DNA of 38,320 nt from Lentilactobacillus sp. Marseille-Q4993 (GTDB lineage: Bacteria; Bacillota; Bacilli; Lactobacillales; Lactobacillaceae): contig NZ_CATNVB010000025.1 in NCBI RefSeq assembly GCF_951230165.1, positions 1 through 38,320 on the forward strand. Reading direction: 5' to 3'. Made by a program: the position numbers and the translations under genes. A model generated the notes under the pieces. It made no database searches and had not been told where the DNA came from. It saw only the letters and a program-made list of their open reading frames with translations. Shown here piece by piece: positions 8,010-16,942 of the stretch. Position 1 is the stretch's first letter; every line of letters begins with the position of its first letter.

Positions 8010-8661
8010 CCTCTTTTTTGAAAAAAATTGCGAGAATGACTAAGCCACTGTTAAAAATAATGAGTATTGGGAATAGAAGAATTGCCCTAGCCGACAGCCA
8101 CTGAGCGGAAGCAACAACTCCCATAACGAAGAATAAAATTCCGAGGGCAAAGTTAATTGTGGCAATCTTGGCATTGTTGTCGTGATTAAAGATAGTTTCG
8201 TATAAATTATTGGCAAAGTTTTTTAGGTTACCGGTCATAATCCCGTTATTAACTTTGGTTTTGCCGATAGTGCTAAATGCGGTAAGTTCAAAACCTGAGA
8301 AGCCACCGAGAATGAAGAGAATCAACAGGCGGTCAACGTTAACAATTAAGAGAATCAGTGTAATAGTCAGGATGGTAATACTGATTAAAAGGTTAGTTTT
8401 GGTTTGCGATTTGAGATGAATATCGTCATTGGTAAGCGGTTGGGATAAAAACGCTCCGAGTAAAAATCCGATTAAAACGGGAATTCTAAGGGATGCGGTC
8501 GTCCAACCGTCGCGAATGAGCTCGTATCCAAAGAGAACTAGGTTTCCGGTTTGGGCACTAACGAAGGAACCGTCGTAATTTTGAAAGGTGAAGGCATCGA
8601 TTGCCCCCATAATAAAAGTTTGGACTAGGGTAATCAGCGTGATTATGTTTGTTCGTTTCAT
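7990..8661 (-). CDS. YoaK-family (DUF1275) membrane protein
   Basis: This 223-residue integral membrane protein has about six hydrophobic helices. Its N-terminus carries the DUF1275 signature: GAIDAFTF followed by SAQTGNLVLFG. A later helix begins GGFSGFELTAFSTIG and then NNGIMTGNLKN. The family is common in bacteria and has no established substrate. GAAAGGAG correctly spaced before ATG 8661 supports the start. It is transcribed divergently from the pyridoxal-kinase-like operon. No terminator lies between this gene and the T-box leader downstream, so some read-through into that unit is possible. Confidence 0.88.
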   Translation of the reverse strand: MKRTNIITLITLVQTFIMGAIDAFTFQNYDGSFVSAQTGNLVLFGYELIRDGWTTASLRIPVLIGFLLGAFLSQPLTNDDIHLKSQTKTNLLISITILTITLILLIVNVDRLLILFILGGFSGFELTAFSTIGKTKVNNGIMTGNLKNFANNLYETIFNHDNNAKIATINFALGILFFVMGVVASAQWLSARAILLFPILIIFNSGLVILAIFFKKEVDTYQK

Positions 8662-8722
8662 GGGAGCTCCTTTCTGAATGGGGTATAATTTTATTAACGG
8701 AAAATTGAAATGAGGGACTAGT

Positions 8723-9568
8723 TTGAAAAATAAAGTGGCACCTGTGTTTATTGCTCAAGATTATTCAGCGGTTGGGCGAATGTCGACTGTTGCAGCTCAG
8801 TCAGTAATGGCAGCTTTTGGGGTCACGACCGCTGCGGTACCAACAGCTTTGTTTTCAACGCAAACGGAAGGGTTTGGGACACCAGCGCGTCAATCTACCG
8901 ATGAGTGGTTAAAGTCGACTTTTGATCATTGGCAAGACATTGGTATGTCTGAATTTTCTGCTGGGATAGTTGGCTATGTTGGTGATACTGGCACACTTTC
9001 TATTTTACAATCATTTATAAAAAAGCAGTCATTTGACAATTTAATCATTGACCCTGTTATGGGCGATCGGAATGATTTTTATCCTGGACTTGGTCCCGAA
9101 TATGCAAAGGCGGTGATGAAACTAGGTAAAATGGCTGACATTTTAACGCCAAATGTTTTTGAGCTAGCGGCTCTGACTGGAACAAAAGTACCGCTCAAAT
9201 TAAATTTTAATTTAATTAGTGAAATGGTGTTATCCCTACAAGATACTATTGGTAAACCGGTTAAAATAGTCGTGACTGGGGTTGAATCTAAAGACAAAGT
9301 CGGAGTATTATACCTGCAAGACAATCAGCTACAGTGGTTTGGCAACCAGAAAGTTGCTGGCCACTTCTATGGAACTGGCGATTTGCTTACATCATTGTTG
9401 GCGGGCTTTTTGACATTAGGAACTGAATTTGATGAAGCCGTAAAGTTCGCAGTTAACGAAACTAACGTAGCAATAATGGAAACCGCAAACCGAAAGAACA
9501 ACCCTAACAAGTATGGGTTATCGTTGTCAGCAGTATTGGCTGATGTGGCTGGTTTTATTAACGATTAA
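8723..9568 (+). CDS. Pyridoxal/pyridoxamine kinase-like protein (PfkB/ribokinase superfamily)
   Basis: This 281-residue kinase is of the PdxK/PdxY/ThiD group. It opens with a substrate-binding QDYSAVGRMS segment, has the DPVMGD motif near residue 113, TPNVFEL around 140, VVTG around 182, and the anionic hole/catalytic GTGDLLTSLLAG near residues 219-230. The expected reaction is ATP-dependent phosphorylation of pyridoxal, pyridoxamine or pyridoxine. A thiamine-precursor (HMP) kinase role is the main alternative. The start is TTG 8723, with GAGGGA upstream. The next two genes follow closely and include an ECF substrate-binding component, which supports a vitamin-salvage operon. Confidence 0.85.
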   Translation: MKNKVAPVFIAQDYSAVGRMSTVAAQSVMAAFGVTTAAVPTALFSTQTEGFGTPARQSTDEWLKSTFDHWQDIGMSEFSAGIVGYVGDTGTLSILQSFIKKQSFDNLIIDPVMGDRNDFYPGLGPEYAKAVMKLGKMADILTPNVFELAALTGTKVPLKLNFNLISEMVLSLQDTIGKPVKIVVTGVESKDKVGVLYLQDNQLQWFGNQKVAGHFYGTGDLLTSLLAGFLTLGTEFDEAVKFAVNETNVAIMETANRKNNPNKYGLSLSAVLADVAGFIND

Positions 9569-9582
9569 GGGAGATGGCTTTA

Positions 9583-10149
9583 ATGGATATCAATCAAGTG
9601 AAAAACGACTTGAATGAGGTGCTGGATGAATACTTTGAAAAAGTTGATTTCCCTAAAAATGGGTTATTTGTGGTTGGTTGTAGCACGAGTGAAATTAGAG
9701 GTGAGTGGAAAGGTACTAGCTCAAGTCTTGAAGTAGGGGCTGCGGTCTATGAAACAATAGCGAATCGGGTTACGGAGCATAACGGCCACATTGCTATTCA
9801 GGGGTGTGAGCACATTAATCGTTCGTTGTTGATGGAGCGAGAAGTGGCTGAATCTCACGGCTTTGAGGAGGTTGCTGTTGTGCCGGCAATTCATGCTGGT
9901 GGTGGGACTCAGGTAGCAGCGTACCAACGAATGAATGATCCAGTTGAAGTTGAGCATATAACTGCCTTTGGTGGCATTGATATTGGGGGAACTGAAATCG
10001 GAATGCACGTGAAATTCGTTCAAATTCCGGTTAGGTTGACCCATCGAACAGCTGGTTCGGCAAATGTTGTTTGCTTGAAATCGCGCCCCAAGTTAGTTGG
10101 TGGTACAAGAGCCCAGTATGAATTCACTGACGATAATTTAAAAGAATAG
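9583..10149 (+). CDS. UPF0340/TIGR01440 family protein (YwlG-like)
   Basis: This 188-residue conserved protein matches the YwlG/UPF0340 family: VVGCSTSEIRGEWKG near the N-terminus, the QGCEHINRSL motif, a glycine-rich AIHAGGGTQVAAY stretch and a C-terminal LKSRPKLVGGTRAQYE. The function is not established. ATG 9574 is also in frame, but it would abut the AAGGGAG ribosome binding site; ATG 9583 is better spaced. It lies about 14 bp after the kinase gene and 11 bp before the ECF S-component gene, so it is cotranscribed with B6-type salvage genes. Confidence 0.85.
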   Translation: MDINQVKNDLNEVLDEYFEKVDFPKNGLFVVGCSTSEIRGEWKGTSSSLEVGAAVYETIANRVTEHNGHIAIQGCEHINRSLLMEREVAESHGFEEVAVVPAIHAGGGTQVAAYQRMNDPVEVEHITAFGGIDIGGTEIGMHVKFVQIPVRLTHRTAGSANVVCLKSRPKLVGGTRAQYEFTDDNLKE

Positions 10150-10160
10150 GATTTGATTAA

Positions 10161-10667
10161 ATGCAAAGAAATGTGAGTCGAGAAACGAATAAAAATATGG
10201 TATTAGCGGCTGTGCTTACTGCCTTGACGGTTGCTATCAGTCGGGTATTCTTGATTCCGGTCCCAATGACCCACGGGAATATTAACCTGTGTGATGCTGG
10301 AATCTTTCTGGCGGCCTTTATGCTAGGATCCCGGTATGGTGGCTTTGTTGGGGCAGCTAGTGGATTTTTACTCGACTTGATTTCTGGTTATGGTCAGTAT
10401 ATGGTGTTCTCGTTTATCGTGCACGGCCTCGAGGGTTTGATTGCGGGTAAAATTGCAGGAGTTAATGAAATTAAGGGAACCTCAAAGGTCATTGCAATGG
10501 TAGTTGGGGTTATTATTATGGTTGCTGGTTACTTCGTGACGGATTCGTTACTGTACAACGTTGGTGCGGGGGTCGCAGGATTACTGACAAATACTATTCA
10601 AGGAATTGTTGGTGCGGTCGTTGCGTGGGTTGTATTTGAAGTAATGGGGAAAAGATTGAGTAATTAG
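10161..10667 (+). CDS. ECF transporter S component, probably vitamin B6-type
   Basis: This 168-residue membrane protein has about five to six helices and the ECF S-component pattern: an N-terminal cytosolic stretch, AAVLTALTVAISRVF, the PVPMTHGNINLCDAGIFLAA segment and a GFVGAASGFLLDLISGY helix. S components bind a vitamin and work with a shared energising module (EcfA, EcfA' and EcfT) that is not in this window. The two upstream genes, a pyridoxal-kinase-like enzyme and UPF0340, suggest a B6 vitamer as substrate (PdxU2-like). HMP, a thiamine precursor, is the alternative. The substrate is inferred from context, not read from residues. Confidence 0.8.
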   Translation: MQRNVSRETNKNMVLAAVLTALTVAISRVFLIPVPMTHGNINLCDAGIFLAAFMLGSRYGGFVGAASGFLLDLISGYGQYMVFSFIVHGLEGLIAGKIAGVNEIKGTSKVIAMVVGVIIMVAGYFVTDSLLYNVGAGVAGLLTNTIQGIVGAVVAWVVFEVMGKRLSN

Positions 10668-10679
10668 ATATTGATTCTT

Positions 10680-10701
10680 GAGGGCTAGCCCTCTTTTTTT
10701 A
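10680..10701 (+). terminator. Rho-independent terminator
   Basis: The palindrome GAGGGCTAGCCCTC (10680-10693) runs into seven or more T. It ends the kinase/UPF0340/ECF operon. Confidence 0.88.
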
Positions 10702-10741
10702 TTCTTTCGAGTTTAACTAGTGATGGTGTGTAAATGCCCCT

Positions 10742-10769
10742 TTGACTTAATTGTTTTTAAGAATACAAT
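10742..10769 (+). promoter_or_regulatory. Promoter of the aminopeptidase C gene
   Basis: TTGACT (10742-10747), a 16-nt spacer and TACAAT (10764-10769) match sigma-A boxes well. The AGGAGG ribosome binding site follows at 10782-10787. Confidence 0.7.
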
Positions 10770-10794
10770 GAGAATAACATTAGGAGGTAAAGAT

Positions 10795-12123
10795 ATGAGT
10801 GCGAATACTTACGAATTAGATGAACAAGATTTTAAAGAGTTACATACAAACTTTACTAACTCAACTAAAAGTGACGTGCTTTCACGCATTGTTGCTCAAA
10901 ATGGAATCAACCAAGCAGCCCAAGATCCAAATGCAGCGGTTCGGTTAGATCCTGTATTCTCCGTTGATTTACAAACGGGTGCGGTATCAAACCAACGTCA
11001 AAGTGGCCGGTGCTGGCTGTTTTCTGTTATGAATACGTTGCGGCATGGGTTTGCTAAGGAGTATAAGGTTAAGGACTTTGAGTTATCCGAAAAATACCTA
11101 TTCTTCTGGGACAAGATTGAACGGGCTAATATGTTTTATGATAATATTTTGGCAACTTCTGATAAGCCAGCCGATGACCGAGAGGTGATGTCATTACTTA
11201 GTGGCCCCGGTGATGATGGTGGTCAGTGGGCAATGGCGGCAGCGTTGGTTCAAAAGTATGGGGTTGTTCCCGCTAGTTTGTATCCGGAAACCGCGAACTC
11301 CAAGAATACTGGTGCGTTTGATCTACTTATGGACAAGAAGCTGCGAAAAGACGGTATGCTATTAAGACGGATGATTAGCGATAATAAATCAGATGATGAA
11401 CTGGTAGCTGCTCGGAAGAAAATGCTCAATGAGGTTTACCGAATTGTGGCCTATTCATTTGGTGAGCCACCTACTCAAGTCGATTTTAAATATCGAGATG
11501 ATGATAAGAAGTTTCACGAAGTATCTGGATTATCGCCAAAAGAATTCTTTGATAAATATTTCCACGTTGACTTAGATGATTACGTTGTCTTATCTAATTC
11601 ACCTGATAAGGAACTTAATAAACGATATGCTTTACCTAGCCAAAATAACGTGGTCGGTGGTAAAAAAATCGAGTTTCTTAACGTTGAAATGGCAGCGTTA
11701 AAGGATACGGCAATCGCTCAACTTAAAGACGGTGAAACTGTCTGGTTTGGTAATGATGTTTTACAACAGATGGATCGAAAAACGGGTTACCTTGATAGCA
11801 ATCTTTACCGTTACTCTGAGTTGTTTGATGTTGATTTCAAAATGAGTAAGGCGGAGCGGTTAGAGTACCACGAAGCTAACGTTTCCCACGCAATGACACT
11901 TGCTGGAGTTGATTTAGATGATAAGGACCAGCCAATCAAGTGGAAGGTTGAAAACTCATGGGGTGATAAGAACGGTGAGAAAGGTTACTTCACGATGAAT
12001 GATGACTGGATGGAAGATTTTGTTTATGAAGTTGTTGTTCACAAGAAGTACCTAACTGCTGATCAGAAAGCCCTGCTCGATCAGCCAGCAGAAGACCTAC
12101 CAGCATGGGATTCCTTGGCCTAA
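10795..12123 (+). CDS. pepC: Aminopeptidase C (C1B cysteine peptidase, bleomycin hydrolase family)
   Basis: This 442-residue cytosolic cysteine aminopeptidase is of normal length for PepC. The catalytic Cys is C73 in NQRQSGRCWLFS, with the oxyanion Gln just before it; His is H365 in VSHAMTL and Asn is N387 in ENSWGDK. In lactic bacteria such enzymes release N-terminal residues from peptides brought in by oligopeptide transport. The frame opens upstream at 10720, but AGGAGGT at 10782 and the promoter at 10742-10769 fix ATG 10795. PepE/PepG endopeptidase paralogues share the same motifs, so the exact specificity is not settled. It sits immediately upstream of two extracellular proteases. Confidence 0.88.
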   Translation: MSANTYELDEQDFKELHTNFTNSTKSDVLSRIVAQNGINQAAQDPNAAVRLDPVFSVDLQTGAVSNQRQSGRCWLFSVMNTLRHGFAKEYKVKDFELSEKYLFFWDKIERANMFYDNILATSDKPADDREVMSLLSGPGDDGGQWAMAAALVQKYGVVPASLYPETANSKNTGAFDLLMDKKLRKDGMLLRRMISDNKSDDELVAARKKMLNEVYRIVAYSFGEPPTQVDFKYRDDDKKFHEVSGLSPKEFFDKYFHVDLDDYVVLSNSPDKELNKRYALPSQNNVVGGKKIEFLNVEMAALKDTAIAQLKDGETVWFGNDVLQQMDRKTGYLDSNLYRYSELFDVDFKMSKAERLEYHEANVSHAMTLAGVDLDDKDQPIKWKVENSWGDKNGEKGYFTMNDDWMEDFVYEVVVHKKYLTADQKALLDQPAEDLPAWDSLA

Positions 12124-12144
12124 TTGAATATTAACTATTATTGT

Positions 12145-12184
12145 AAGCTTAATCTCATTATGAAATGGGGTTAAGCTTTTTTGT
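12145..12184 (+). terminator. Rho-independent terminator after pepC
   Basis: AAGCTTAATCTCATT pairs with AATGGGGTTAAGCTT around a short loop, followed by TTTTTT. Confidence 0.8.
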
Positions 12185-12228
12185 AAACCATGTGTTACTG
12201 ATATGACGGCGTTTTAATTAAATTAGTA

Positions 12229-12256
12229 TTGACTCATAAAATTAATAATATATAAT
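12229..12256 (+). promoter_or_regulatory. Promoter of the first lactocepin-like protease gene
   Basis: TTGACT (12229-12234), a 16-nt AT-rich spacer and a consensus TATAAT (12251-12256) precede the ribosome binding site by about 90 nt, leaving an untranslated leader of roughly 100 nt. Confidence 0.75.
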
Positions 12257-12360
12257 GATTTTCAAACGCAATTCTAATTTAACCGGTAGATATAGGGGAC
12301 CAGTTGAATAGAATATTAAACACGGCGGTTTCGGGGGTTACCACCAAAAGGAGATTGATT

Positions 12361-15300
12361 ATGAGGAAAAATGGTTATAATTCCGACACTAAAGTACACT
12401 ACAAAATGTACAAATCTGGCCGTAATTGGGTAACTGCGACCATTGCTACTTTAGCAACTGGAATTGGGTTAGTTGCTGGTTTTACTTTAAGTCAGCCAGC
12501 AGTTCATGCTGATACACAAACGGTGGTGTCGCCATTTGCCAGCTCAACGAAGACGTTAGCGGCAGCAGATGATAAACAAAAGTCAAACGATCCAAAGAAC
12601 TTAGATGCCTTAAATAAGGGAAACGTTCAGGGCCTTTGGAGCCAAGGATACAACGGTAAGGGAATGGTAGTTGCCGTTATTGATTCAGGGGTTCAATCGC
12701 ATAAGGATTTTCGTTTATCTAATGATGCTGATGCAAAAATTAGCAAAGAAGATGCAGAAAAAGCCATTGCTAAGAAGGGCTATGGTAAATATATTAGCTC
12801 TAAGATTCCGTTTGCTTATGATTATGTAAATAACGATAACGATACGAGTGAGCCAGATGATCAATCATCATTCCATGGTCAGCACGTTGCTGGAATTATG
12901 GCGGCTAACGGTCAAGCTGATGGTAAGGGCTCTGATTATGTTAAGGGAGTCGCACCAGAAGCTCAAATCCTTGATATGAGAATTTTTGGTGGTTTTGCGG
13001 ATGAGAATCCAAATAACATTTCACGGGCAATTCGGGATGCGGTTGATTTAGGTGCAAACGTAATTAATATGTCTCTTGGAATTGGGGTTGCTAGTCAATC
13101 ACTCACGGATGAAGAGCAAGCTGCCGTTAAGTATGCTACCGATCATGGTGTGTTTGTTTCTATCGCTGCAAGTAATGATGGGAATGCCGGTAGTATTGTT
13201 AGCCAAGACGGTTCTTACTCACCAGGTGGTATCCAGACCGCGTATGATCCAGCAAATAATAGTACGATTGCTGATCCAGGAGTTTCAGCGACCGCTGCCA
13301 CAGTAGCTGCTGAAAACACTTTAACGGGTGCTGATGATGATATGGCTTCATTCTCGTCATGGGGTCCTACACCCGATTACACGCTAAAGCCTGATGTGAC
13401 CGCCCCAGGTCTTAATATTTGGTCAACATGGCAAGATAACACATATCAAAGCGACAGTGGTACTTCCATGGCTTCACCATTTCTTGGCGGCTCAGCTACT
13501 CTAGTTCTCGAAAAACTTCAAAAGGAGCGTCCAGAACTTAAGGGTGCCGCTTTGGTTAGTGCAGCTAAGAATGCTCTGATGAACTCAGCTGACCCAATGA
13601 ATGATCCAGCTTATAAGGGCAGTGTCATTTCACCACGTCGCCAAGGTGCAGGGAAGGTCAATGTTACCGAAGCTGGTGACTTAACAGGAGCTGCTGTTGA
13701 TTCATCAACAGGGATTGCCTCGGTTTCCTTGAAACAGGTTGGCAATTCAAAGGACTTTGAAGTTGCGGTTACTAATAATGGCAAGTCAGCGGCCACTTAC
13801 GATGTTGATTCAGGAACCACATTTACTCAAACATCAGATAAGGATAATGCCAATACTCTCTATGACACTCCTCTTAAGGGAGCAGCCGTAACTGCTGATC
13901 AAAAACAAGTTACCCTTAACCCTGGTGAAACTAAGAAAGTTAAGTTTAACTTGAAGATTGACGATACGGTTAAGAAGAATTCGGTGGCTGAAGGATTCTT
14001 AACCTTCAAGAATGCGGATAGTAAGCAAAACTTAACCGTTCCTTACTTGGCATATTATGGTGATTTAACCGACGAGGATGTTGTTGATAAGCCAGCTAAC
14101 GACAAGGACAGTGTCTTTGGTGGTGGTTACTTAGTCGACGAAAAGAATAACGTACTTGGAATCTCAGATCCAGCTTCACTTTCAAACCTCGTTAATGGTT
14201 CTGATGGCAGTGTTACTTGGAATAATGTTGGTAAGAAGATTGTGAACGATAAGGTATCGTTCTCACCAAACAGTGATGGCACTTCTGATACTGTTAGTCC
14301 ATATGTCTTTACTAAGCAAAACTTAAAGGATGTAACAGCCGAGGTTGTTGATTCAAGCGGTAAGGTTGTGCGGGTCGTCAACAAGGAAACCAACCTCGCT
14401 AAATCATACTATCAGGATGGAAACTCATGGAACCAATATTTGACTCTGTCACCATCAATGAGATTAGATCCTACTAAGTTTAAGTGGGACGGTACTGTTT
14501 ACGACCAATCAAAGGGCAAGTACACCGTTGCTAAGGATGGCCAGTACTCATACAGATTCGTAACTACCAACTATAATGATGGTTCGAAGAAGGTTCAAAA
14601 CTATGACTTGCCAGTCAAGGTTGATAATACTAAACCTGAATTCGATGCTAGTTTCAGTGGTGATACTTTAACTGTTAAGTACAGCGATACAGGAGCTGGC
14701 TTCTCAGCTGATTCAAATGCTATCGCAACAATCGGTGGCAAAGAAGCTGGGGTACCTTTAAAGAACGATGGTAAGGCAACTTCAGGGTCGGCTGATTACA
14801 AGTTGACTGAGGATCAGTTGAAGGCTCTTAAAGCAAGTAATGGCAAGATTACGGTTACCGTAACAGACATTGCTGGAAACAAGACTATTAAGACGATTCA
14901 GGCAGTTGCTGGTGGATCAGATGCGACGGATACAGCTAAACCAGCAAGTGCGTCACCACAGTTTAAGTGGGTTCGGATTGGTGATAAGAAGAGTGATATT
15001 AACGGCCAAATTCGTGATGATATTGAAACTGGTAAGCACTACTGGGAAGTAGTTACTTCTGATACCGGTAAGCAAACATTTACTGCTCAAGTACCTAAGA
15101 ATCTTGAAGGATTAAAGGTTTATGCCTCTGATTTGAGAAATGGTGTCACTTATGCAGGTAAAGTTGATTCAGCTAAAGGTACAGCAACTTTTGAGATTAA
15201 CATTCCTGAGGGTGGATATGCACAACTTTCTGGCTATGCAACTATTGGAGGTTCCAAGTTTGGTGAGTTTAAGCAATCTGGCACTGATGGATTGATTGTG

Positions 15301-16749
15301 TTTAATGACAGTGATTCGACTAAGTATAAGGCAATTAAAGATGATGTCGTCAAAGCCGACAATCCACTTGCCGACGAAGCCACCGCTGCCAAACAAGTTA
15401 CTGACGTCAATGGCGCACCTACTTTAGATGGTCACAGTATTGCTAAATTAACTACTCGTTTCGACCCAACTCCAGGAATTACTTTCAATGGGTTAAACGA
15501 CAATAACACAACATTACTCGGGGCCGACAGCAAGCTATACGATGCTAAGACTGGCCAATTGACCATCAGTGGTAAGGTTGACGATCCAAAGGATAAGTTG
15601 ATGATTCTCAAGACTCCTAATGAATCAGATGCCGGCAACCAAGTTAAGATCAACAGTGATGGTACATTTAGTTTCCAAGTACCATTCAAGGCGACCGAAC
15701 AACGTGGCGTTGGTTACAAGTTGACCACAGCTGATGGCAAGACATCTAGAGGAACCTTGGAAATCGCTTTGGATACCCAATTCCCAAGTTTGAACTTACC
15801 TGACGCAAGTTTGTTTAAGGTTGATGCTAAGACCGGTGAATACGAAGTGGAAACCACAAACAGTACGTTTACAGTTAGTGGTTCAGCCGATGATAACACC
15901 GATGGTTGGAGATTATACTCCAATGGCGATAACGTATATCACGAACAAAATAATTCTGGTTTCAATAACCATGATGATGCTACGAAGGATGCAAACCCAT
16001 ACCCAGCCTATAAGTTTAGTCAAACTTATGACTTGGCATTAGGTGACAACTACTTCACTCTGAATGCGGTTGATAAGACAGGCAACACTGTTACCAAGAA
16101 GTTCCACGTGGTAAGAAAAGCAGCGCCTGCAACAACCACCACTTCGACAAGTTCAACTGGCTCATCATACTTCGTTGGGGTAACCCCAGTTCAAGCTCCA
16201 ACTGAGAAACCAAGTATTACATCATCTAGTGATAACAGTAAAGATTCAAGCAAGCAAACTGCTGATTCTAAGGATACAAGCACTAAGTACTACAGTGGTG
16301 ATGATGCCTCAAGTAAGACTTGGGTCGTTACAAGTTCTAACGGGGTTTATAGCTACACTAATAAGAAGTTTAGCGACGGTAAGAGAAGCGCTCACTTCAA
16401 GAAGGGAACAGTCCTCTCTGTTAAGGATGTCGTTAAAGTTGGCGATTCATACAGACTTCAATTGACTAACGGTAAGTACGTTACTGCATTGAAGAGTTCA
16501 GTTAAGCCGTCAAAGGCAAGTTCTAAGTACCACACTACTGTTGCTAAGAATGGTAAGGTGACTACTAAACGGGCAGTTTATGCTTATAGCAAAGCCAAGT
16601 TTGGGGATGCCAAACGAGTTAAGCGTTACAAAGCAGGAGCAACCCTTAAAGTCAAAGCTGTAGTTAAATCAGGGAATAGCTACAGATTCCAATTGACTAA
16701 CGGAACATATGTTACTGCAAGTAAGTCATTCCTCAAGAATGCAAAGTAA
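12361..16749 (+). CDS. Lactocepin-like S8 serine protease with C-terminal DUF5776/SLAP-like repeats
   Basis: This is a 1462-residue secreted, envelope-associated protease. AAAGGAG at 12347-12353 sets ATG 12361; the upstream TTG frame has no such site. The signal peptide has a KxYKxGKxW-type motif (KMYKSGRNW, 15-23) and probable cleavage after A50. The S8 domain spans about 85-440, with catalytic D108, H172 and S369 (GTSMASP). The H-S distance leaves no room for the PA domain seen in lactococcal PrtP. An Fn3-like domain follows at about 440-565. Next come FlgD/Ig-like B-region domains, including FSPNSDGTSD near 636. A Ser/Thr linker (about 1256-1315) leads to two repeats of about 60 residues (about 1320-1381 and 1395-1462) of DUF5776/SLAP type, likely for cell-wall binding. 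There is no LPxTG motif. Expected role: breakdown of external proteins for peptide uptake. Confidence 0.9.
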   Translation: MRKNGYNSDTKVHYKMYKSGRNWVTATIATLATGIGLVAGFTLSQPAVHADTQTVVSPFASSTKTLAAADDKQKSNDPKNLDALNKGNVQGLWSQGYNGKGMVVAVIDSGVQSHKDFRLSNDADAKISKEDAEKAIAKKGYGKYISSKIPFAYDYVNNDNDTSEPDDQSSFHGQHVAGIMAANGQADGKGSDYVKGVAPEAQILDMRIFGGFADENPNNISRAIRDAVDLGANVINMSLGIGVASQSLTDEEQAAVKYATDHGVFVSIAASNDGNAGSIVSQDGSYSPGGIQTAYDPANNSTIADPGVSATAATVAAENTLTGADDDMASFSSWGPTPDYTLKPDVTAPGLNIWSTWQDNTYQSDSGTSMASPFLGGSATLVLEKLQKERPELKGAALVSAAKNALMNSADPMNDPAYKGSVISPRRQGAGKVNVTEAGDLTGAAVDSSTGIASVSLKQVGNSKDFEVAVTNNGKSAATYDVDSGTTFTQTSDKDNANTLYDTPLKGAAVTADQKQVTLNPGETKKVKFNLKIDDTVKKNSVAEGFLTFKNADSKQNLTVPYLAYYGDLTDEDVVDKPANDKDSVFGGGYLVDEKNNVLGISDPASLSNLVNGSDGSVTWNNVGKKIVNDKVSFSPNSDGTSDTVSPYVFTKQNLKDVTAEVVDSSGKVVRVVNKETNLAKSYYQDGNSWNQYLTLSPSMRLDPTKFKWDGTVYDQSKGKYTVAKDGQYSYRFVTTNYNDGSKKVQNYDLPVKVDNTKPEFDASFSGDTLTVKYSDTGAGFSADSNAIATIGGKEAGVPLKNDGKATSGSADYKLTEDQLKALKASNGKITVTVTDIAGNKTIKTIQAVAGGSDATDTAKPASASPQFKWVRIGDKKSDINGQIRDDIETGKHYWEVVTSDTGKQTFTAQVPKNLEGLKVYASDLRNGVTYAGKVDSAKGTATFEINIPEGGYAQLSGYATIGGSKFGEFKQSGTDGLIVFNDSDSTKYKAIKDDVVKADNPLADEATAAKQVTDVNGAPTLDGHSIAKLTTRFDPTPGITFNGLNDNNTTLLGADSKLYDAKTGQLTISGKVDDPKDKLMILKTPNESDAGNQVKINSDGTFSFQVPFKATEQRGVGYKLTTADGKTSRGTLEIALDTQFPSLNLPDASLFKVDAKTGEYEVETTNSTFTVSGSADDNTDGWRLYSNGDNVYHEQNNSGFNNHDDATKDANPYPAYKFSQTYDLALGDNYFTLNAVDKTGNTVTKKFHVVRKAAPATTTTSTSSTGSSYFVGVTPVQAPTEKPSITSSSDNSKDSSKQTADSKDTSTKYYSGDDASSKTWVVTSSNGVYSYTNKKFSDGKRSAHFKKGTVLSVKDVVKVGDSYRLQLTNGKYVTALKSSVKPSKASSKYHTTVAKNGKVTTKRAVYAYSKAKFGDAKRVKRYKAGATLKVKAVVKSGNSYRFQLTNGTYVTASKSFLKNAK

Positions 16750-16760
16750 TTTTAAATAAA

Positions 16761-16792
16761 AAACCGCAAACTTATGGTTTGTGGTTTTTTTA
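16761..16792 (+). terminator. Rho-independent terminator between the two protease genes
   Basis: 11-bp arms AAACCGCAAAC and GTTTGTGGTTT (one G-U pair) with a 5-nt loop precede a T tract, so the two proteases are likely transcribed separately. Confidence 0.88.
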
Positions 16793-16822
16793 TACCATTT
16801 GCTTTACATTAGCTGTTTTAAG

Positions 16823-16850
16823 TTGACAAATGCCGTGGTTACTATAAAAT
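16823..16850 (+). promoter_or_regulatory. Promoter of the second protease gene
   Basis: A consensus TTGACA (16823-16828), a 16-nt spacer and TAAAAT (16845-16850) follow the terminator of the first protease, supporting independent transcription. Confidence 0.7.
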
Positions 16851-16942
16851 AACGGCGTAATGGTTTTTAATAATTTTCTAATTTTTTCTTTTGGGGAGAA
16901 ATAACAATAACTTGGGTGCAGGTTATGACTAAGGAGTTTTTT

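Noticed and set aside
10720-10794. N-terminal extension of PepC
   Set aside because: The extension spans the promoter and the ribosome binding site; ATG 10795 is correctly spaced.
12304-12360. N-terminal extension of the first protease from TTG
   Set aside because: There is no ribosome binding site for the TTG, while AAAGGAG lies inside the extension and serves ATG 12361.
12193-16856. Shared ACGGCGT heptamer near both protease promoters as a common operator
   Set aside because: It is only seven bases, lies on different sides of the two promoters and is not an inverted repeat; chance or duplication remnant is enough.
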